A DNA stretch of 39,068 bases from a virus: positions 1-39,068 of the IMG/VR virus record IMGVR_UViG_3300020165_000051; one strand, given 5' to 3'. Numbering within the stretch: the first letter of the stretch is position 1; each line of letters opens with the position of its first letter. This document shows, in pieces, positions 1-7,416 of this stretch. The notes under the pieces are model-generated. The model was not told where the DNA came from. It ran no database searches and saw nothing but the letters and a program-made list of their open reading frames with translations. Position numbers and translations under genes: made by a program.

Positions 1-1806
1 ATAGAAACTGCAAGTCCAGGCAAAGATTTAGAAATTTACAATGCAACAGCCCCTACCATAAAATTAAATGATGGTGGTGATTATGAAGCTTATATAATTC
101 TATCTGGAAATGATTTAGAGTTTCGTACTAGTAGTGGAGTTATAGAGTTTTATACAGGTCATGCTGATGGTCTTAACGCATCTTCTACTGTTAAATTAAG
201 TATTTCCGCAGCAGGTAGTATTATCCCAGCAAGTGCAGGTACTTTAAATACACACTATGGAGATGGAGCTGGAGATGCTATTGAATCTGGAGGTAATTAC
301 AATACTTTAATTGGACATGATGCTGGAGGTGCTATAACTACTGGAGATGCTAATGTACTGATGGGTGATTCTGCTGGTGATGCAATAAATATTGGTGTAA
401 ATAATTGCGCTATTGGAAATGATGCCTTAACAGCTGAAGATGTTGGTAATAATTCAACCGCACTTGGCAACGCTGCTTTAGCTAGTCAAAATTCAGATAG
501 TAATAATGAAGTTACAGAAAATACAGGGGTTGGATATGCTGCTGGTTATTATAATGTTACGGGAACTGGTAATACTTCTGTAGGATACTATTCTATGCTA
601 GGCGCATCTGGTAATAGTCATAATGACAATACTGCTCTTGGAGCTTATAGTGGAACTGCAATAACAGGTGCTGACAGCAATGTTCTTATTGGATATAGAG
701 CTGGAGATGCCTTAACTACTGGTTCTAATAATGTAGCTGTGGGAAAACACGCATTAGGAAATAATACTGATGTTGATAAGTGTGTTGCTATTGGAAGCGC
801 AGCTTTAAGTCAATCTAACATAACATCAGCTGCTGATGGTACTGTTGGTGTTGGATACTTTGCTCTTGGCAATTTAACAACTGGTGGTAATAATGTTGCT
901 GTAGGTAACTCAGCTTTAATAGGACATACAACTGGTCATCGTAATATTGCTATTGGTCGTGATGCGATGGGAGATACTGATGCAGGAACAGATTCTTTAA
1001 GTTCAAGCGATAATGTATTTATTGGAATGCAAGCTGGTGGAGGAGCTTGGGCAGACACAACGTGTGAATATAACATTGGTATAGGAAGTTATGCTTTAGA
1101 CGCTCAATTAAATGACGCTGATGCAAATATAGCTATGGGTTATAATGCTTTAACAGCTTTAACTCAAGGCGATGGTAATGTTGCTATTGGTCATCAAGTA
1201 GGAACTTCTTTAGATACAGGAGCAGCTAATGTTCTTATAGGTTATCAATCTGGTACTGATACCGTTGCGCTTACAAGCGGTAGTAATAATGTTCTTATAG
1301 GTACAAATGTAAGAACTCCTGCAAACAGTACTGCTAATTGTATTGTAATAGGTCACGATATAGATGCTAGTGCTGATAGTGTAGCTATAGGTAAAGCTAG
1401 TAATAAAATACAAAATACTTTTACAAGTAACGCAACTTGGACAAGGTATTCTGACCAGAATTTAAAAACAAATATAAATACAACAGACTTAGGTTTAAGT
1501 TTTATTAATAAATTAAAACCTATAACTTTTAATTGGAAAGATAGTAAAGATTTTCCAGATGGATATGAAGGTAAAGGTAAAGCTAAAATGGATACAACAA
1601 CTAAGTTGTATGGAATGTTAGCGCAAGAAGTTAAAACAGCATTAGATGAAGTAGGACACTCTGAGTTTGGTGGATGGTCAAAAGACTCTAGTGGTATAGA
1701 AAGTCTAGCACAATCTATGTTTATTTATCCATTAATTAACGCAGTTCAAGAATTAACTGCTAAAGTAAAAGAATTAGAAACAAAACTTAACAATAAGGAA
1801 AGTTAA
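1..1806 (+). CDS. Receptor-binding tail fibre with beta-roll repeats and S74 chaperone (5' truncated)
   Basis: The frame is open from base 1, so the start lies outside the window; 601 residues are visible. Residues about 80-460 are degenerate repeats built on A-I-G / V-A-V-G / N-V-L-I-G units followed by an A-L or A-G turn. This resembles the left-handed beta-roll head of YadA-type adhesins. The C-terminal 118 residues (about 484-601) look like a peptidase S74 intramolecular chaperone. They begin SDQNLKTNI, with Ser484 and Lys489 in the spacing of the Ser/Lys pair used for self-cleavage in that family, and they end in a coiled coil. Known S74 fibres trimerise and then shed this domain. By inference this is the host-recognition fibre. 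The 4-base gap to the next gene suggests one operon. Confidence 0.85.
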   Translation: METASPGKDLEIYNATAPTIKLNDGGDYEAYIILSGNDLEFRTSSGVIEFYTGHADGLNASSTVKLSISAAGSIIPASAGTLNTHYGDGAGDAIESGGNYNTLIGHDAGGAITTGDANVLMGDSAGDAINIGVNNCAIGNDALTAEDVGNNSTALGNAALASQNSDSNNEVTENTGVGYAAGYYNVTGTGNTSVGYYSMLGASGNSHNDNTALGAYSGTAITGADSNVLIGYRAGDALTTGSNNVAVGKHALGNNTDVDKCVAIGSAALSQSNITSAADGTVGVGYFALGNLTTGGNNVAVGNSALIGHTTGHRNIAIGRDAMGDTDAGTDSLSSSDNVFIGMQAGGGAWADTTCEYNIGIGSYALDAQLNDADANIAMGYNALTALTQGDGNVAIGHQVGTSLDTGAANVLIGYQSGTDTVALTSGSNNVLIGTNVRTPANSTANCIVIGHDIDASADSVAIGKASNKIQNTFTSNATWTRYSDQNLKTNINTTDLGLSFINKLKPITFNWKDSKDFPDGYEGKGKAKMDTTTKLYGMLAQEVKTALDEVGHSEFGGWSKDSSGIESLAQSMFIYPLINAVQELTAKVKELETKLNNKES

Positions 1807-1809
1807 AGT

Positions 1810-2163
1810 ATGAAAAATTATAAAGCTTTAAAATCAGCTAGTAAGGTTTCTGTAAAAAAAACTACAGTTACTTTTAAAGAAGCAGTAGATGCTGTTAAAT
1901 TTAAAGATGGTGATAGTATACCTGATGGTAAAAAAGTAGGTGACGTTAGAATTGCAGCTCAAGATAAACAAACCGCAGAAGTTTTACAGATTGTTTCAAA
2001 AGTATATGATTCTAATACTGGAGAAGCTAAAGATGATTTAGAAAAAAATGCAGATATTAACATGATTAATACAGAAATTAATTCATTTAAAGCTCAAATA
2101 TCTAGCTTACAGTCTAAACAAGCTGATTTTGAACAACTTAAAAAAGATTTAGAAGCTCTTTAA
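1810..2163 (+). CDS. Hypothetical protein with C-terminal coiled coil
   Basis: This 117-residue protein starts 3 bases after the fibre gene stop, with a GGAAAG ribosome site inside the end of the fibre gene. The N-terminal half is mixed and lysine-rich. Residues about 80-117 form a predicted coiled coil (NTEINSFKAQISSLQ and on). I do not recognise a family. Its place directly after a fibre gene would suit a fibre-associated or assembly protein, but this is inference only. Confidence 0.7.
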   Translation: MKNYKALKSASKVSVKKTTVTFKEAVDAVKFKDGDSIPDGKKVGDVRIAAQDKQTAEVLQIVSKVYDSNTGEAKDDLEKNADINMINTEINSFKAQISSLQSKQADFEQLKKDLEAL

Positions 2164-2166
2164 TAA

Positions 2167-2424
2167 ATGCGTAAAAAATTAAACGAATGGGCTGACGCTA
2201 GTCGAGCTTTACACACCCTTGCAATACTTGGATTTGTTATAGCATTTATGGTTAGCATACTTAGTTGTCAGGATTATTACATAGGCAAGACACGAGAAGA
2301 ATTAGCTCAAGAAATGTTTGAGATAGATAGCTTGATGAAAAAGGTTATCTGGAAAGCAGATAGCTTGGGCATATATAATGATTTGTATATAGACGCTCAA
2401 AGGATTAACAATGGTAGTAATTAG
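2167..2424 (+). CDS. Small membrane-anchored protein, candidate inner-membrane spanin
   Basis: The protein has 85 residues. A short charged N-terminus is followed by a single hydrophobic segment (about residues 18-33, LAILGFVIAFMVSILS) and then a charged helical domain. The segment ends in L-S-C-Q, which could also be read as a lipobox. The gene overlaps the next one by 14 bases, and that gene encodes a lipoprotein. Overlapping genes for a membrane-anchored helical protein and a small lipoprotein are the arrangement of Rz/Rz1 spanin pairs. Several other small membrane proteins and a lysozyme-like gene lie downstream. The spanin role is inferred from topology and position, not from sequence similarity. 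Confidence 0.65.
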   Translation: MRKKLNEWADASRALHTLAILGFVIAFMVSILSCQDYYIGKTREELAQEMFEIDSLMKKVIWKADSLGIYNDLYIDAQRINNGSN

Positions 2425-2638
2425 AATAGCATTTGTAATTATAGCTTGGCTGTTTATTCTTTCTTGCGCCCCTAATGTTATGGGAAATAAAATACTAGAT
2501 AATAAAGATGTTTCTCATGTTTATTTAATAGATGATATCTATAATGGAAAAAGTTATTGGTGTATAAAACACAGAATAATGGAAACAGTAGAAATTAAAA
2601 ATCCAACTGTATCAATGAAAACTAAACAAAAAAAATAA
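2411..2638 (+). CDS. Putative lipoprotein, candidate outer-membrane spanin
   Basis: This 75-residue protein has a typical lipoprotein signal: MVVIR, then a hydrophobic stretch, then the lipobox L-S-C-A with Cys at about residue 19. The mature part is short and ends in a lysine-rich tail. The start lies inside the 3' end of the previous gene, in another frame. A small lipoprotein overlapping a membrane-anchored helical protein fits an Rz1-like o-spanin. Proline content is low, unlike classical Rz1, so other envelope roles are possible. Confidence 0.65.
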   Translation: MVVIRIAFVIIAWLFILSCAPNVMGNKILDNKDVSHVYLIDDIYNGKSYWCIKHRIMETVEIKNPTVSMKTKQKK

Positions 2639-2648
2639 GGAGTTAATA

Positions 2649-2900
2649 ATGGTTAAAAAAGTAAATGAAAAAAAACCAGTAGTAACAGTAGATAATAAGG
2701 ATTATTATTTTGATGATTTAAATCAAGAACAGCAAGTTATGCTAGCACATGTGCAAGATTTAGATAGAAAACTAACAACCTCTAAATTTAATTTGCAACA
2801 ATTACAGTTTGGTAGACAAGCTTTTCATGATGCATTAGCAGCATCTTTTAAAGATGCAGAAACAAATACTGAAACAAAAGAAGAAAGTAATAAGGTTTAA
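2649..2900 (+). CDS. DUF6447-like small phage protein
   Basis: This 83-residue protein is preceded by a strong AAGGAG site. It has the pattern V-T-V-D-x-K-x-Y-x-F-D-D-L, a central H-V-Q-D-L-D-R-K-L and then F-N-L-Q-Q-L. I associate this order with the small phage family DUF6447, whose function is unknown. It is mostly helical and probably cytosolic. It sits between lysis-type and small basic genes, so a late role is likely. Confidence 0.7.
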   Translation: MVKKVNEKKPVVTVDNKDYYFDDLNQEQQVMLAHVQDLDRKLTTSKFNLQQLQFGRQAFHDALAASFKDAETNTETKEESNKV

Positions 2901-2944
2901 TATGTTTTTAATGATTTGGCTTAAAAAGAAAAGTTGGTAGCATT

Positions 2945-3127
2945 ATGGCAATAGGATTAAAACATTACAAAAAAAATGGCAAGGAACATAAAGGTGTTAT
3001 GCACAAAATGGCTAATGGTCATTTACATTCTGGTAAAACCCATACAAAATCTAGCGTTCGTCTTTTTCACTATCGAGATTTAAATAAAAAAGCACAACAA
3101 ACTGCTAAAAAATCTTGGAAAAAATAA
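2945..3127 (+). CDS. Small basic protein (K/H-rich)
   Basis: This 60-residue protein is very rich in Lys and His (GLKHYKKNGKEHKG; MANGHLHSGKTHTKSS). It ends directly before the next ATG. Small basic proteins of this type are common beside lysis and structural genes in marine phages. I know of no defined function. Charge and size would suit nucleic-acid or membrane contact, but that is inference. Confidence 0.6.
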   Translation: MAIGLKHYKKNGKEHKGVMHKMANGHLHSGKTHTKSSVRLFHYRDLNKKAQQTAKKSWKK

Positions 3128-3391
3128 ATGATTGAAAATTGGACAGAAATTGGTTTTGCTGGACTAGCTGCTGGTATTCTTTGGATGACATTTAAGTGGA
3201 TGACTAACGAATTAAACAAAAAAATTGATGATTTACATCAAATAATTATTAAATTAATTGACGCTAAAAACATAATGGTAGACAAATTTCAACAATTAAA
3301 TGATGAAGTTACTGACCAATTAAACTATATAGAAGCTAAAATAGGAAATGGTCGTGGTTCTAAACAAAAAAGAAAAAGTAAGGCTAAATAA
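3128..3391 (+). CDS. Membrane-anchored coiled-coil protein, holin-like candidate
   Basis: This 87-residue protein has one N-terminal transmembrane segment (about residues 8-24), a long amphipathic helix (about 28-75) and a basic tail (KQKRKSKAK). The order of a single membrane segment, coiled coil and charged tail is seen in BhlA/XhlA-type holin-associated proteins. It starts immediately after the preceding stop, and its own stop overlaps the next start (TAATG). Four small membrane proteins lie within 2.2 kb here, so which one is the pore-former cannot be decided from sequence. Confidence 0.65.
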   Translation: MIENWTEIGFAGLAAGILWMTFKWMTNELNKKIDDLHQIIIKLIDAKNIMVDKFQQLNDEVTDQLNYIEAKIGNGRGSKQKRKSKAK

Positions 3392-3474
3392 TGAAAAAGA
3401 AAAAATCAACAAACAATAAAAAAAAACCTGCTTCTAAAAATAAAAAGAAAAAAAAAGTAGTTTATAAATATTAA
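3391..3474 (+). CDS. Very short lysine-rich peptide
   Basis: A 27-residue open frame starts at the TAATG overlap with the previous stop; about half of its residues are Lys. The start-stop overlap argues for translational coupling and thus for a real product. The low complexity argues for caution. No family is recognised. Confidence 0.4.
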   Translation: MKKKKSTNNKKKPASKNKKKKKVVYKY

Positions 3475-3481
3475 AAAACTC

Positions 3482-3664
3482 ATGCAAAAAAAAAACAAAT
3501 CAAGAGTAAACGAAGCAGGTAATTATACAAAACCTACTATGCGCAAAAGAATTTTTGAAGCAATAAAAGCTGGAACAAAAGGTGGCGCTGCTGGTCAATG
3601 GTCAGCTAGAAAAGCTCAAATGCTAGCAAAAAAATATAAAGCCAGAGGTGGTGGGTATCGTTAA
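3482..3664 (+). CDS. Small basic marine-phage protein (GNYTKP / GQWSARKAQ motif)
   Basis: The protein has 60 residues. The motif GNYTKPTMRKRIF, then IKAGTKGGAAGQWSARKAQ, and the end K-x-R-G-G-G-Y-R, belong to a small basic protein that I recognise as widespread in marine phages and large viruses. The function is unknown. It lies beside the similarly widespread protein at 3664, a pairing typical of such genomes. The stop overlaps the next ATG by one base (TAATG). Confidence 0.75.
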   Translation: MQKKNKSRVNEAGNYTKPTMRKRIFEAIKAGTKGGAAGQWSARKAQMLAKKYKARGGGYR

Positions 3665-3912
3665 TGGCTTTAAAAAAATCCCAACGAAGTCTTAAGGCGT
3701 GGACAAAACAAAAATGGCGTACTAAATCAGGTAAAAAATCTAGCAAAACTGGTGAAAGATATTTACCAGAGCAAGCTATAAAAGATTTAACTTCTGCTGA
3801 ATATGCTAGCACTACTGCTGCCAAAAGAAAAGACAAGAAAAAAGGTAAGCAGCACTCTAGGCAGCCTAAAAAAATAGCTAGCAAAACAAAATCATATAGA
3901 ACATTTGCATAA
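3664..3912 (+). CDS. DUF5872-like small basic protein
   Basis: The protein has 82 residues. It contains W-T-K-Q-K-W-R-T-K-S-G, then GERYLPEQAIKDL, a segment on E-Y-A-S-T-T and a basic C-terminus with G-K-Q-H-S-R-Q-P-K. This matches my recollection of the DUF5872 family in viruses; the exact family name should be checked. It is coupled to the previous gene. A DNA-binding or virion-core role would suit its charge, but none is established to my knowledge. Confidence 0.7.
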   Translation: MALKKSQRSLKAWTKQKWRTKSGKKSSKTGERYLPEQAIKDLTSAEYASTTAAKRKDKKKGKQHSRQPKKIASKTKSYRTFA

Positions 3913-3913
3913 A

Positions 3914-4105
3914 ATGGAATCTTATTTACAAAAACATCCGATACTAGGTATCGCAACAAGCTTTGGAGGCTGTATATTGCCAATGATAGAAGTGCTGTCC
4001 CCTTTAATACAATTTTTTGGTATGATTATTGGTGTGTTAATTGGTATATTGACACTATTGTTAAAGTATAAAGAATGGAGAAATAATGGATTGGATTCAA
4101 AGTAA
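3914..4105 (+). CDS. Small two-segment membrane protein, holin candidate
   Basis: I start it at the ATG at 3914, just after the previous stop, rather than at the in-frame TTG at 3905. The product has 63 residues. Two hydrophobic segments (about residues 10-28 and 30-51) are separated by a single acidic residue. A basic C-terminus follows (KYKEWRNN). Length, topology and charge are those of a class II holin. The gene overlaps the next one by 20 bases. The holin role is inferred from topology and from neighbouring lysis-type genes. Confidence 0.65.
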   Translation: MESYLQKHPILGIATSFGGCILPMIEVLSPLIQFFGMIIGVLIGILTLLLKYKEWRNNGLDSK

Positions 4106-4319
4106 TTGGACAGTTGTATTAGGAACTGTTGCTGTTATAGGTGGTGGTTTATATATTCCTTTTGTTAGAGGTTTTGTAATTACAGGTGTAAAAACAATGG
4201 TAAGTGAAAAAGTTTTAAAAAAAATTGCTTTACAGATTGTTGAAAAACTTGTTAAATCTAGCAAGAATAAACTCGATGATGTTTGGTTCGCAGAGTTTAA
4301 GAAAAAAATAAACGATTAG
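4086..4319 (+). CDS. Small membrane protein with amphipathic C-terminal helix
   Basis: This 77-residue protein has one transmembrane segment (about residues 9-34, Gly-rich) followed by a Lys-rich amphipathic helix ending in a charged tail. It overlaps the previous holin-like gene, which suggests coordinated synthesis, perhaps as a holin/antiholin-like partner. I recognise no family. Confidence 0.6.
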   Translation: MDWIQSNWTVVLGTVAVIGGGLYIPFVRGFVITGVKTMVSEKVLKKIALQIVEKLVKSSKNKLDDVWFAEFKKKIND

Positions 4320-4328
4320 ATTAAAAAT

Positions 4329-5690
4329 ATGACAAAACCTAGACCTTGGACTAGGGAAGAACAGCAAAAAGCTAAAGACTTAATTGAACAAGGCTTTACA
4401 TATAAAGAAACTGCTGAAGTTTTAACTAAAGAATTTGGTCATAAACGGACATATAGCATGGTAAGAAGGCAAGTCCGTAATGGTAACGTTAAAGCCAATA
4501 AGACCATAAAAGACTTTAATAAAAACTATACAAACTTCTCTAATGAAAACTCTTCATCATCTTCGTTAACTGAAAAAAATAATTACGCTACGATAGAGGG
4601 TAATTTTAAAGAAAAAAAACCTCCAACGCTGGATGATTTGCTAGCAAAATTTGATATTAATAAAAGTGACTGGAAAGTAGAATCATTTAAAGTCAATCAA
4701 TGGGATGTTTCTGCTAAAGAAGAAATAGATGGAAGGATAGTATGGAATACACATACTAATTATCAAGCTAGAGCTACTTTAATGCGAAAAACTCCTGTTA
4801 TATGTGAGTTTCCATCAGTACAAGGCGCAAATACATCTCCATTAAGATTCAATGTTAAAACACCGAAAAGAAAATTAAAAGTAGATGTAATATTACCAGA
4901 CTCTCAATGTGGATTTAAAAGAGACCTTGAAACAGGAAAGTTAACACCTCTACATGATTTAAGAGCAATTTCTATTGCTACTCAAATAATAAAAGATATA
5001 AACCCTGATAGAATAATAATGCTAGGTGATATGCTAGATTTGCCTGATTGGTCTACACATTTTGTACGTTCTCCTGAGTTTTATTTTACGACACAACCTA
5101 GCTTAGATTATGTAGCTTCATGGATTACAGAGTTAAGACCATATTGCAAGGAAATGGTATACATAGAAGGCAATCACGAAAAAAGAATGATTGATAGTAT
5201 TGTGCAAAACACAATTCAAGCGTATGGTATAAAGCCTGCTAATGAACCAAAGTCTGCACCAATAATATCCGTACCTTATTTATTGGGACTAGATAAATTA
5301 GATGTACAATATGTTGGCAATTATCCTCATGGTGAGTTTTATATAAATAATAATTTAGTTTGCATACATGGTATAAAAGTAGGCGCACAAAGTGGACAAA
5401 GTGTTATGAAACTATTAAACTCTCCAAGAATTAGCATAATTCAAGGTCATGTACATAGACTAGAGATGGCGCATAAAACAGTATGGACACATGGAAAGCC
5501 AAAAATATATCAAGCAATATCTTGTGGAACTCTTTGTAGGATAGATGGAGTAGTTCCTGGTGGAGGAACTAGGTATAATTGGCAACAAGGGGTGGGAATT
5601 GTTGAATACACAGATGAAAATTTTCAAATAGATACTGTTGGAATCTATGAAGGTCGCTCAATTTATAGAGGTAAAGTATATGAATCTTAA
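4329..5690 (+). CDS. HTH plus calcineurin-like metallophosphoesterase
   Basis: This 453-residue protein has two visible parts. Residues about 5-55 form a helix-turn-helix-like segment (TREEQQKAKDLIEQGFTYKE). A polar serine/asparagine linker follows. Residues about 185-450 carry metallophosphoesterase motifs: D191-S-Q193, GDMLD 233-237, GNHE 281-284, His347 and GHVH 373-376. The first motif is normally D-x-H; here His is replaced by Gln. Family members cleave phosphomono- or phosphodiesters, including DNA ends, using two metals. Its substrate here is unknown. Its HTH and late-region position leave open a DNA-related or regulatory role. Confidence 0.8.
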   Translation: MTKPRPWTREEQQKAKDLIEQGFTYKETAEVLTKEFGHKRTYSMVRRQVRNGNVKANKTIKDFNKNYTNFSNENSSSSSLTEKNNYATIEGNFKEKKPPTLDDLLAKFDINKSDWKVESFKVNQWDVSAKEEIDGRIVWNTHTNYQARATLMRKTPVICEFPSVQGANTSPLRFNVKTPKRKLKVDVILPDSQCGFKRDLETGKLTPLHDLRAISIATQIIKDINPDRIIMLGDMLDLPDWSTHFVRSPEFYFTTQPSLDYVASWITELRPYCKEMVYIEGNHEKRMIDSIVQNTIQAYGIKPANEPKSAPIISVPYLLGLDKLDVQYVGNYPHGEFYINNNLVCIHGIKVGAQSGQSVMKLLNSPRISIIQGHVHRLEMAHKTVWTHGKPKIYQAISCGTLCRIDGVVPGGGTRYNWQQGVGIVEYTDENFQIDTVGIYEGRSIYRGKVYES

Positions 5691-5713
5691 TTATGTATGT
5701 GTAAATTATTTAA

Positions 5714-5836
5714 ATGCCTAACAGAAACGCTAAAGCTAGAAAGCAAGAAAGACGGAAAAAACGCAACGCTATCAAAGTCTATAAAAGGCAACTTAAAAAT
5801 AAAAAAAAGAAAGATAAAAATGAAATACTTATATAG
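5714..5836 (+). CDS. Tiny basic protein (MPNRNAK type)
   Basis: The 40-residue frame begins MPNRNAKARKQERRKKRNA and is strongly basic throughout. I recognise this opening from short proteins in marine phages. It overlaps the start of the next gene (ATG at 5820) in another frame, so the two are probably translationally coupled. Function unknown. Confidence 0.55.
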   Translation: MPNRNAKARKQERRKKRNAIKVYKRQLKNKKKKDKNEILI

Positions 5837-6317
5837 AGATATGAAAGAAATTATTGAAGATACTCTTAATAGGGTAGGACTTTATAATGAGCAAGCTAGC
5901 ACAATGGTATTCAACACGGGGCTTGTAGAATCAAAGTATCGGGCTTTGATGCAATATCCTAGCAAAATAGCTCGTTCATTTTTTCAAGTAGAACCAAATA
6001 CAGCTTTTGATATCTTTGATAATTATCTTAAATATCGTAAAGGGTTATGGTATGATGTCATTGAAGCTTGTGAGTTAGATGATAAATATAAAAATGAGAT
6101 TCCTACAGTTCAAGACTGCGAAAGACTTTTGACTATTAATCTAGCTTTTGCTATATGTATGGCTAGACTTGTATACAGACGTGTGCCTTCGCCTTTGCCT
6201 AAATCAGACGATGTAGAAAGCCAAGCTGAATATTGGTTGAAACATTATAATGCAGGTGGTAAGGGAACTATTGATAAGTTTATAGAGGTTGTAGCTCCAG
6301 ATATGCTAGCAAAATAG
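5820..6317 (+). CDS. Lysozyme-like protein, candidate endolysin
   Basis: I start it at ATG 5820 (MKYLYRDMKEII, 165 residues). The longer upstream frame overlaps the small basic gene and has low-complexity Lys-rich sequence. Residues about 30-60 read FNTGLVESKY, then a spacer, then FFQVEPNTAFDIFDNYL. This is the order of a lysozyme/transglycosylase-like core (a Glu in G-L-x-E-S, then a Q-x-E-P loop). Downstream come RRVPSPLP and YWLKHYNAGGKGT. I know this pattern from conserved phage proteins that look muralytic. With spanin- and holin-like genes upstream, endolysin is the best guess. The enzymatic role is inference. Confidence 0.65.
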   Translation: MKYLYRDMKEIIEDTLNRVGLYNEQASTMVFNTGLVESKYRALMQYPSKIARSFFQVEPNTAFDIFDNYLKYRKGLWYDVIEACELDDKYKNEIPTVQDCERLLTINLAFAICMARLVYRRVPSPLPKSDDVESQAEYWLKHYNAGGKGTIDKFIEVVAPDMLAK

Positions 6318-6340
6318 CTGCCAGCGCTGCTAACCAGCTA
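6315..6340. terminator. Hairpin between convergent transcription units
   Basis: TAGCTG at 6315-6320 and CAGCTA at 6335-6340 form a 6-bp stem, with an inner palindrome CAGCGCTG in the loop. It spans the stop codons of the rightward lysis region and the leftward early block. No clear T-run follows on either strand, so terminator activity is uncertain. Confidence 0.3.
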
Positions 6341-6910
6341 ACGCTTCTTGAACTAGCTTTTCAAAATTCTCAGCGTCTCTATTTACCATTCTTTCTCTAC
6401 AATCTTTAATACCACAAAAAGCAAATAGGTTTCTATCTCCTTTGCGTTCCTCATACTTAGGGTGTTTAGGACATACATAAACTATATCTTCAGGTCTTTT
6501 AAATACATTATCTTCTTTTTTTGTACCTATACCTACATATCCACCTTCCATTATTTTAACAACTTTATCCATCTTATGTACAAAATCAAAGTCTGCTTTC
6601 CATCCTCTGTCGTTATCACCTGTTAAAAAAGGTATTTTAGAGACTTTACCATACAATGTATCAAAGAACTCTATATTGGGATTATCTTTCCATATAGAGC
6701 GTATTAAAGACTTTCTCTTATTAGTTAGTGTATTTATACTAGGTAATACTTTACCTAGTTTTTTATTATACAAACCTTGTATGTCTGTATAAGGTATTTT
6801 TGCAGTAGCAGTAGCAGTAGCAGTAGCAGAGTTATGTTTAGCTAATGGCTTTTGTATGGCTACCCCATTATTCCATCTTTTTCAGCACCTTTTTTGCCTG
6901 CGTCACTCAT
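6330..6910 (-). CDS. Replication initiator / helicase-loader-like C-terminal part, frame-disrupted
   Basis: The last 147 residues (from a TTG at 6773) carry IPFLTGDNDRGWKADFDF and KIMEGGY. This is the conserved C-terminal block of phage replication proteins that follow a DUF1376 domain. The frame stays open upstream to a TGA at 6884-6882 and includes RWNNGVAIQKPLA and an Ala-Thr linker. The natural upstream peptide, DAGKKGAEK, lies in the adjacent frame, reachable from an ATG at 6910 that overlaps the previous stop. A -1 shift in the A5 run near 6883-6878 would join GAEK to RWNN. So this is a split gene needing one frame change, a pseudogene, or a homopolymer sequencing error. Confidence 0.6.
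6802..6828. repeat. GCAGTA hexanucleotide tandem repeat
   Basis: Four and a half copies of GCAGTA. On the minus strand they encode an alternating Ala-Thr linker between the two parts of the replication protein. The unit is a multiple of three, so copy-number change would alter linker length, not frame. Confidence 0.9.
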
Positions 6911-7220
6911 CCTTTTGTTTTCTATCTAACTGTTCAGAGCGAACAGATTCCATCCTTGGGTTATAATATTTACCATCATGCTCTTGAAAGCAATTTAATA
7001 CATTTTGAATTGCGCTGTCAAAGTCGTCAGGGTTTCCACACAGTCTTTTGAGTTTACTTGTATCACTCGGTATTCCTTTCTCAATCCAAGCGTATGCTAG
7101 CAAGGTTATATAAATACCTCGCTCTTCCATTGTCATTAATTGAACATTAATATCAGCTAAAAAATCTCTTGCGTAAAATTGAAACGCAGGACTTTTATTT
7201 TCCTTTTTCTTCGATAACAT
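6903..7220 (-). CDS. DUF1376 replication protein, N-terminal part
   Basis: The product has 105 residues. FQFYARDFLADINVQLMTME, then ERGIYITLLAYAWIEKGIP and the later YYNPRMESVRSEQLDRKQ match the winged-helix-like DUF1376 domain found at the N-terminus of phage and prophage replication proteins. It stops at a TGA (6905-6903) just where such proteins normally continue into a G-K-x-G-A-x-K-R-W linker and a helicase-loader-like C-terminus. That C-terminal part follows in 6330-6910. By inference the pair opens the origin or loads host helicase. It overlaps the upstream gene by 26 bases. Confidence 0.75.
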   Translation of the reverse strand: MLSKKKENKSPAFQFYARDFLADINVQLMTMEERGIYITLLAYAWIEKGIPSDTSKLKRLCGNPDDFDSAIQNVLNCFQEHDGKYYNPRMESVRSEQLDRKQKDE

Positions 7221-7416
7221 TGATTACATCCTCATGTTTTACTATTACATATTGTTTGTTTTTACCATACCTATTTATATGTACAAACAATTCTCCTTTC
7301 TTACCACTAAAAGAGACAATTTCTCCGTAAGAATATTCTTTCTCACCTTGATTATCCATTCCTGATGCGAATGTAATTTTGTCTCCACAAAGTAGTGTCT
7401 TGCCATTGTATGTCAT
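7195..7416 (-). CDS. Hypothetical small protein (beta-rich)
   Basis: The 73-residue product has short alternating hydrophobic strands (LLCGDKITFASG; YSYGEIVSFSGKKGELFVHI) and ends Lys/Glu-rich. This pattern suggests a small beta-barrel. No family recognised. It overlaps both neighbours, consistent with a tightly packed leftward operon. Confidence 0.6.
   Translation of the reverse strand: MTYNGKTLLCGDKITFASGMDNQGEKEYSYGEIVSFSGKKGELFVHINRYGKNKQYVIVKHEDVINVIEEKGK

Noticed and set aside
2901-2941. Twelve-residue frame MFLMIWLKKKSW
   Set aside because: Too short and without support beyond an ATG; probably spacer between 2900 and 2945.
3606-3983. Leftward 125-residue frame opposite small basic genes
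   Set aside because: It is the antisense of Lys-rich genes, which naturally reads as Phe/Leu-rich sequence; no ribosome site.
6802-6828. Phase-variation tract
   Set aside because: The 6-base unit preserves frame whatever its copy number, so it cannot switch the gene on or off.
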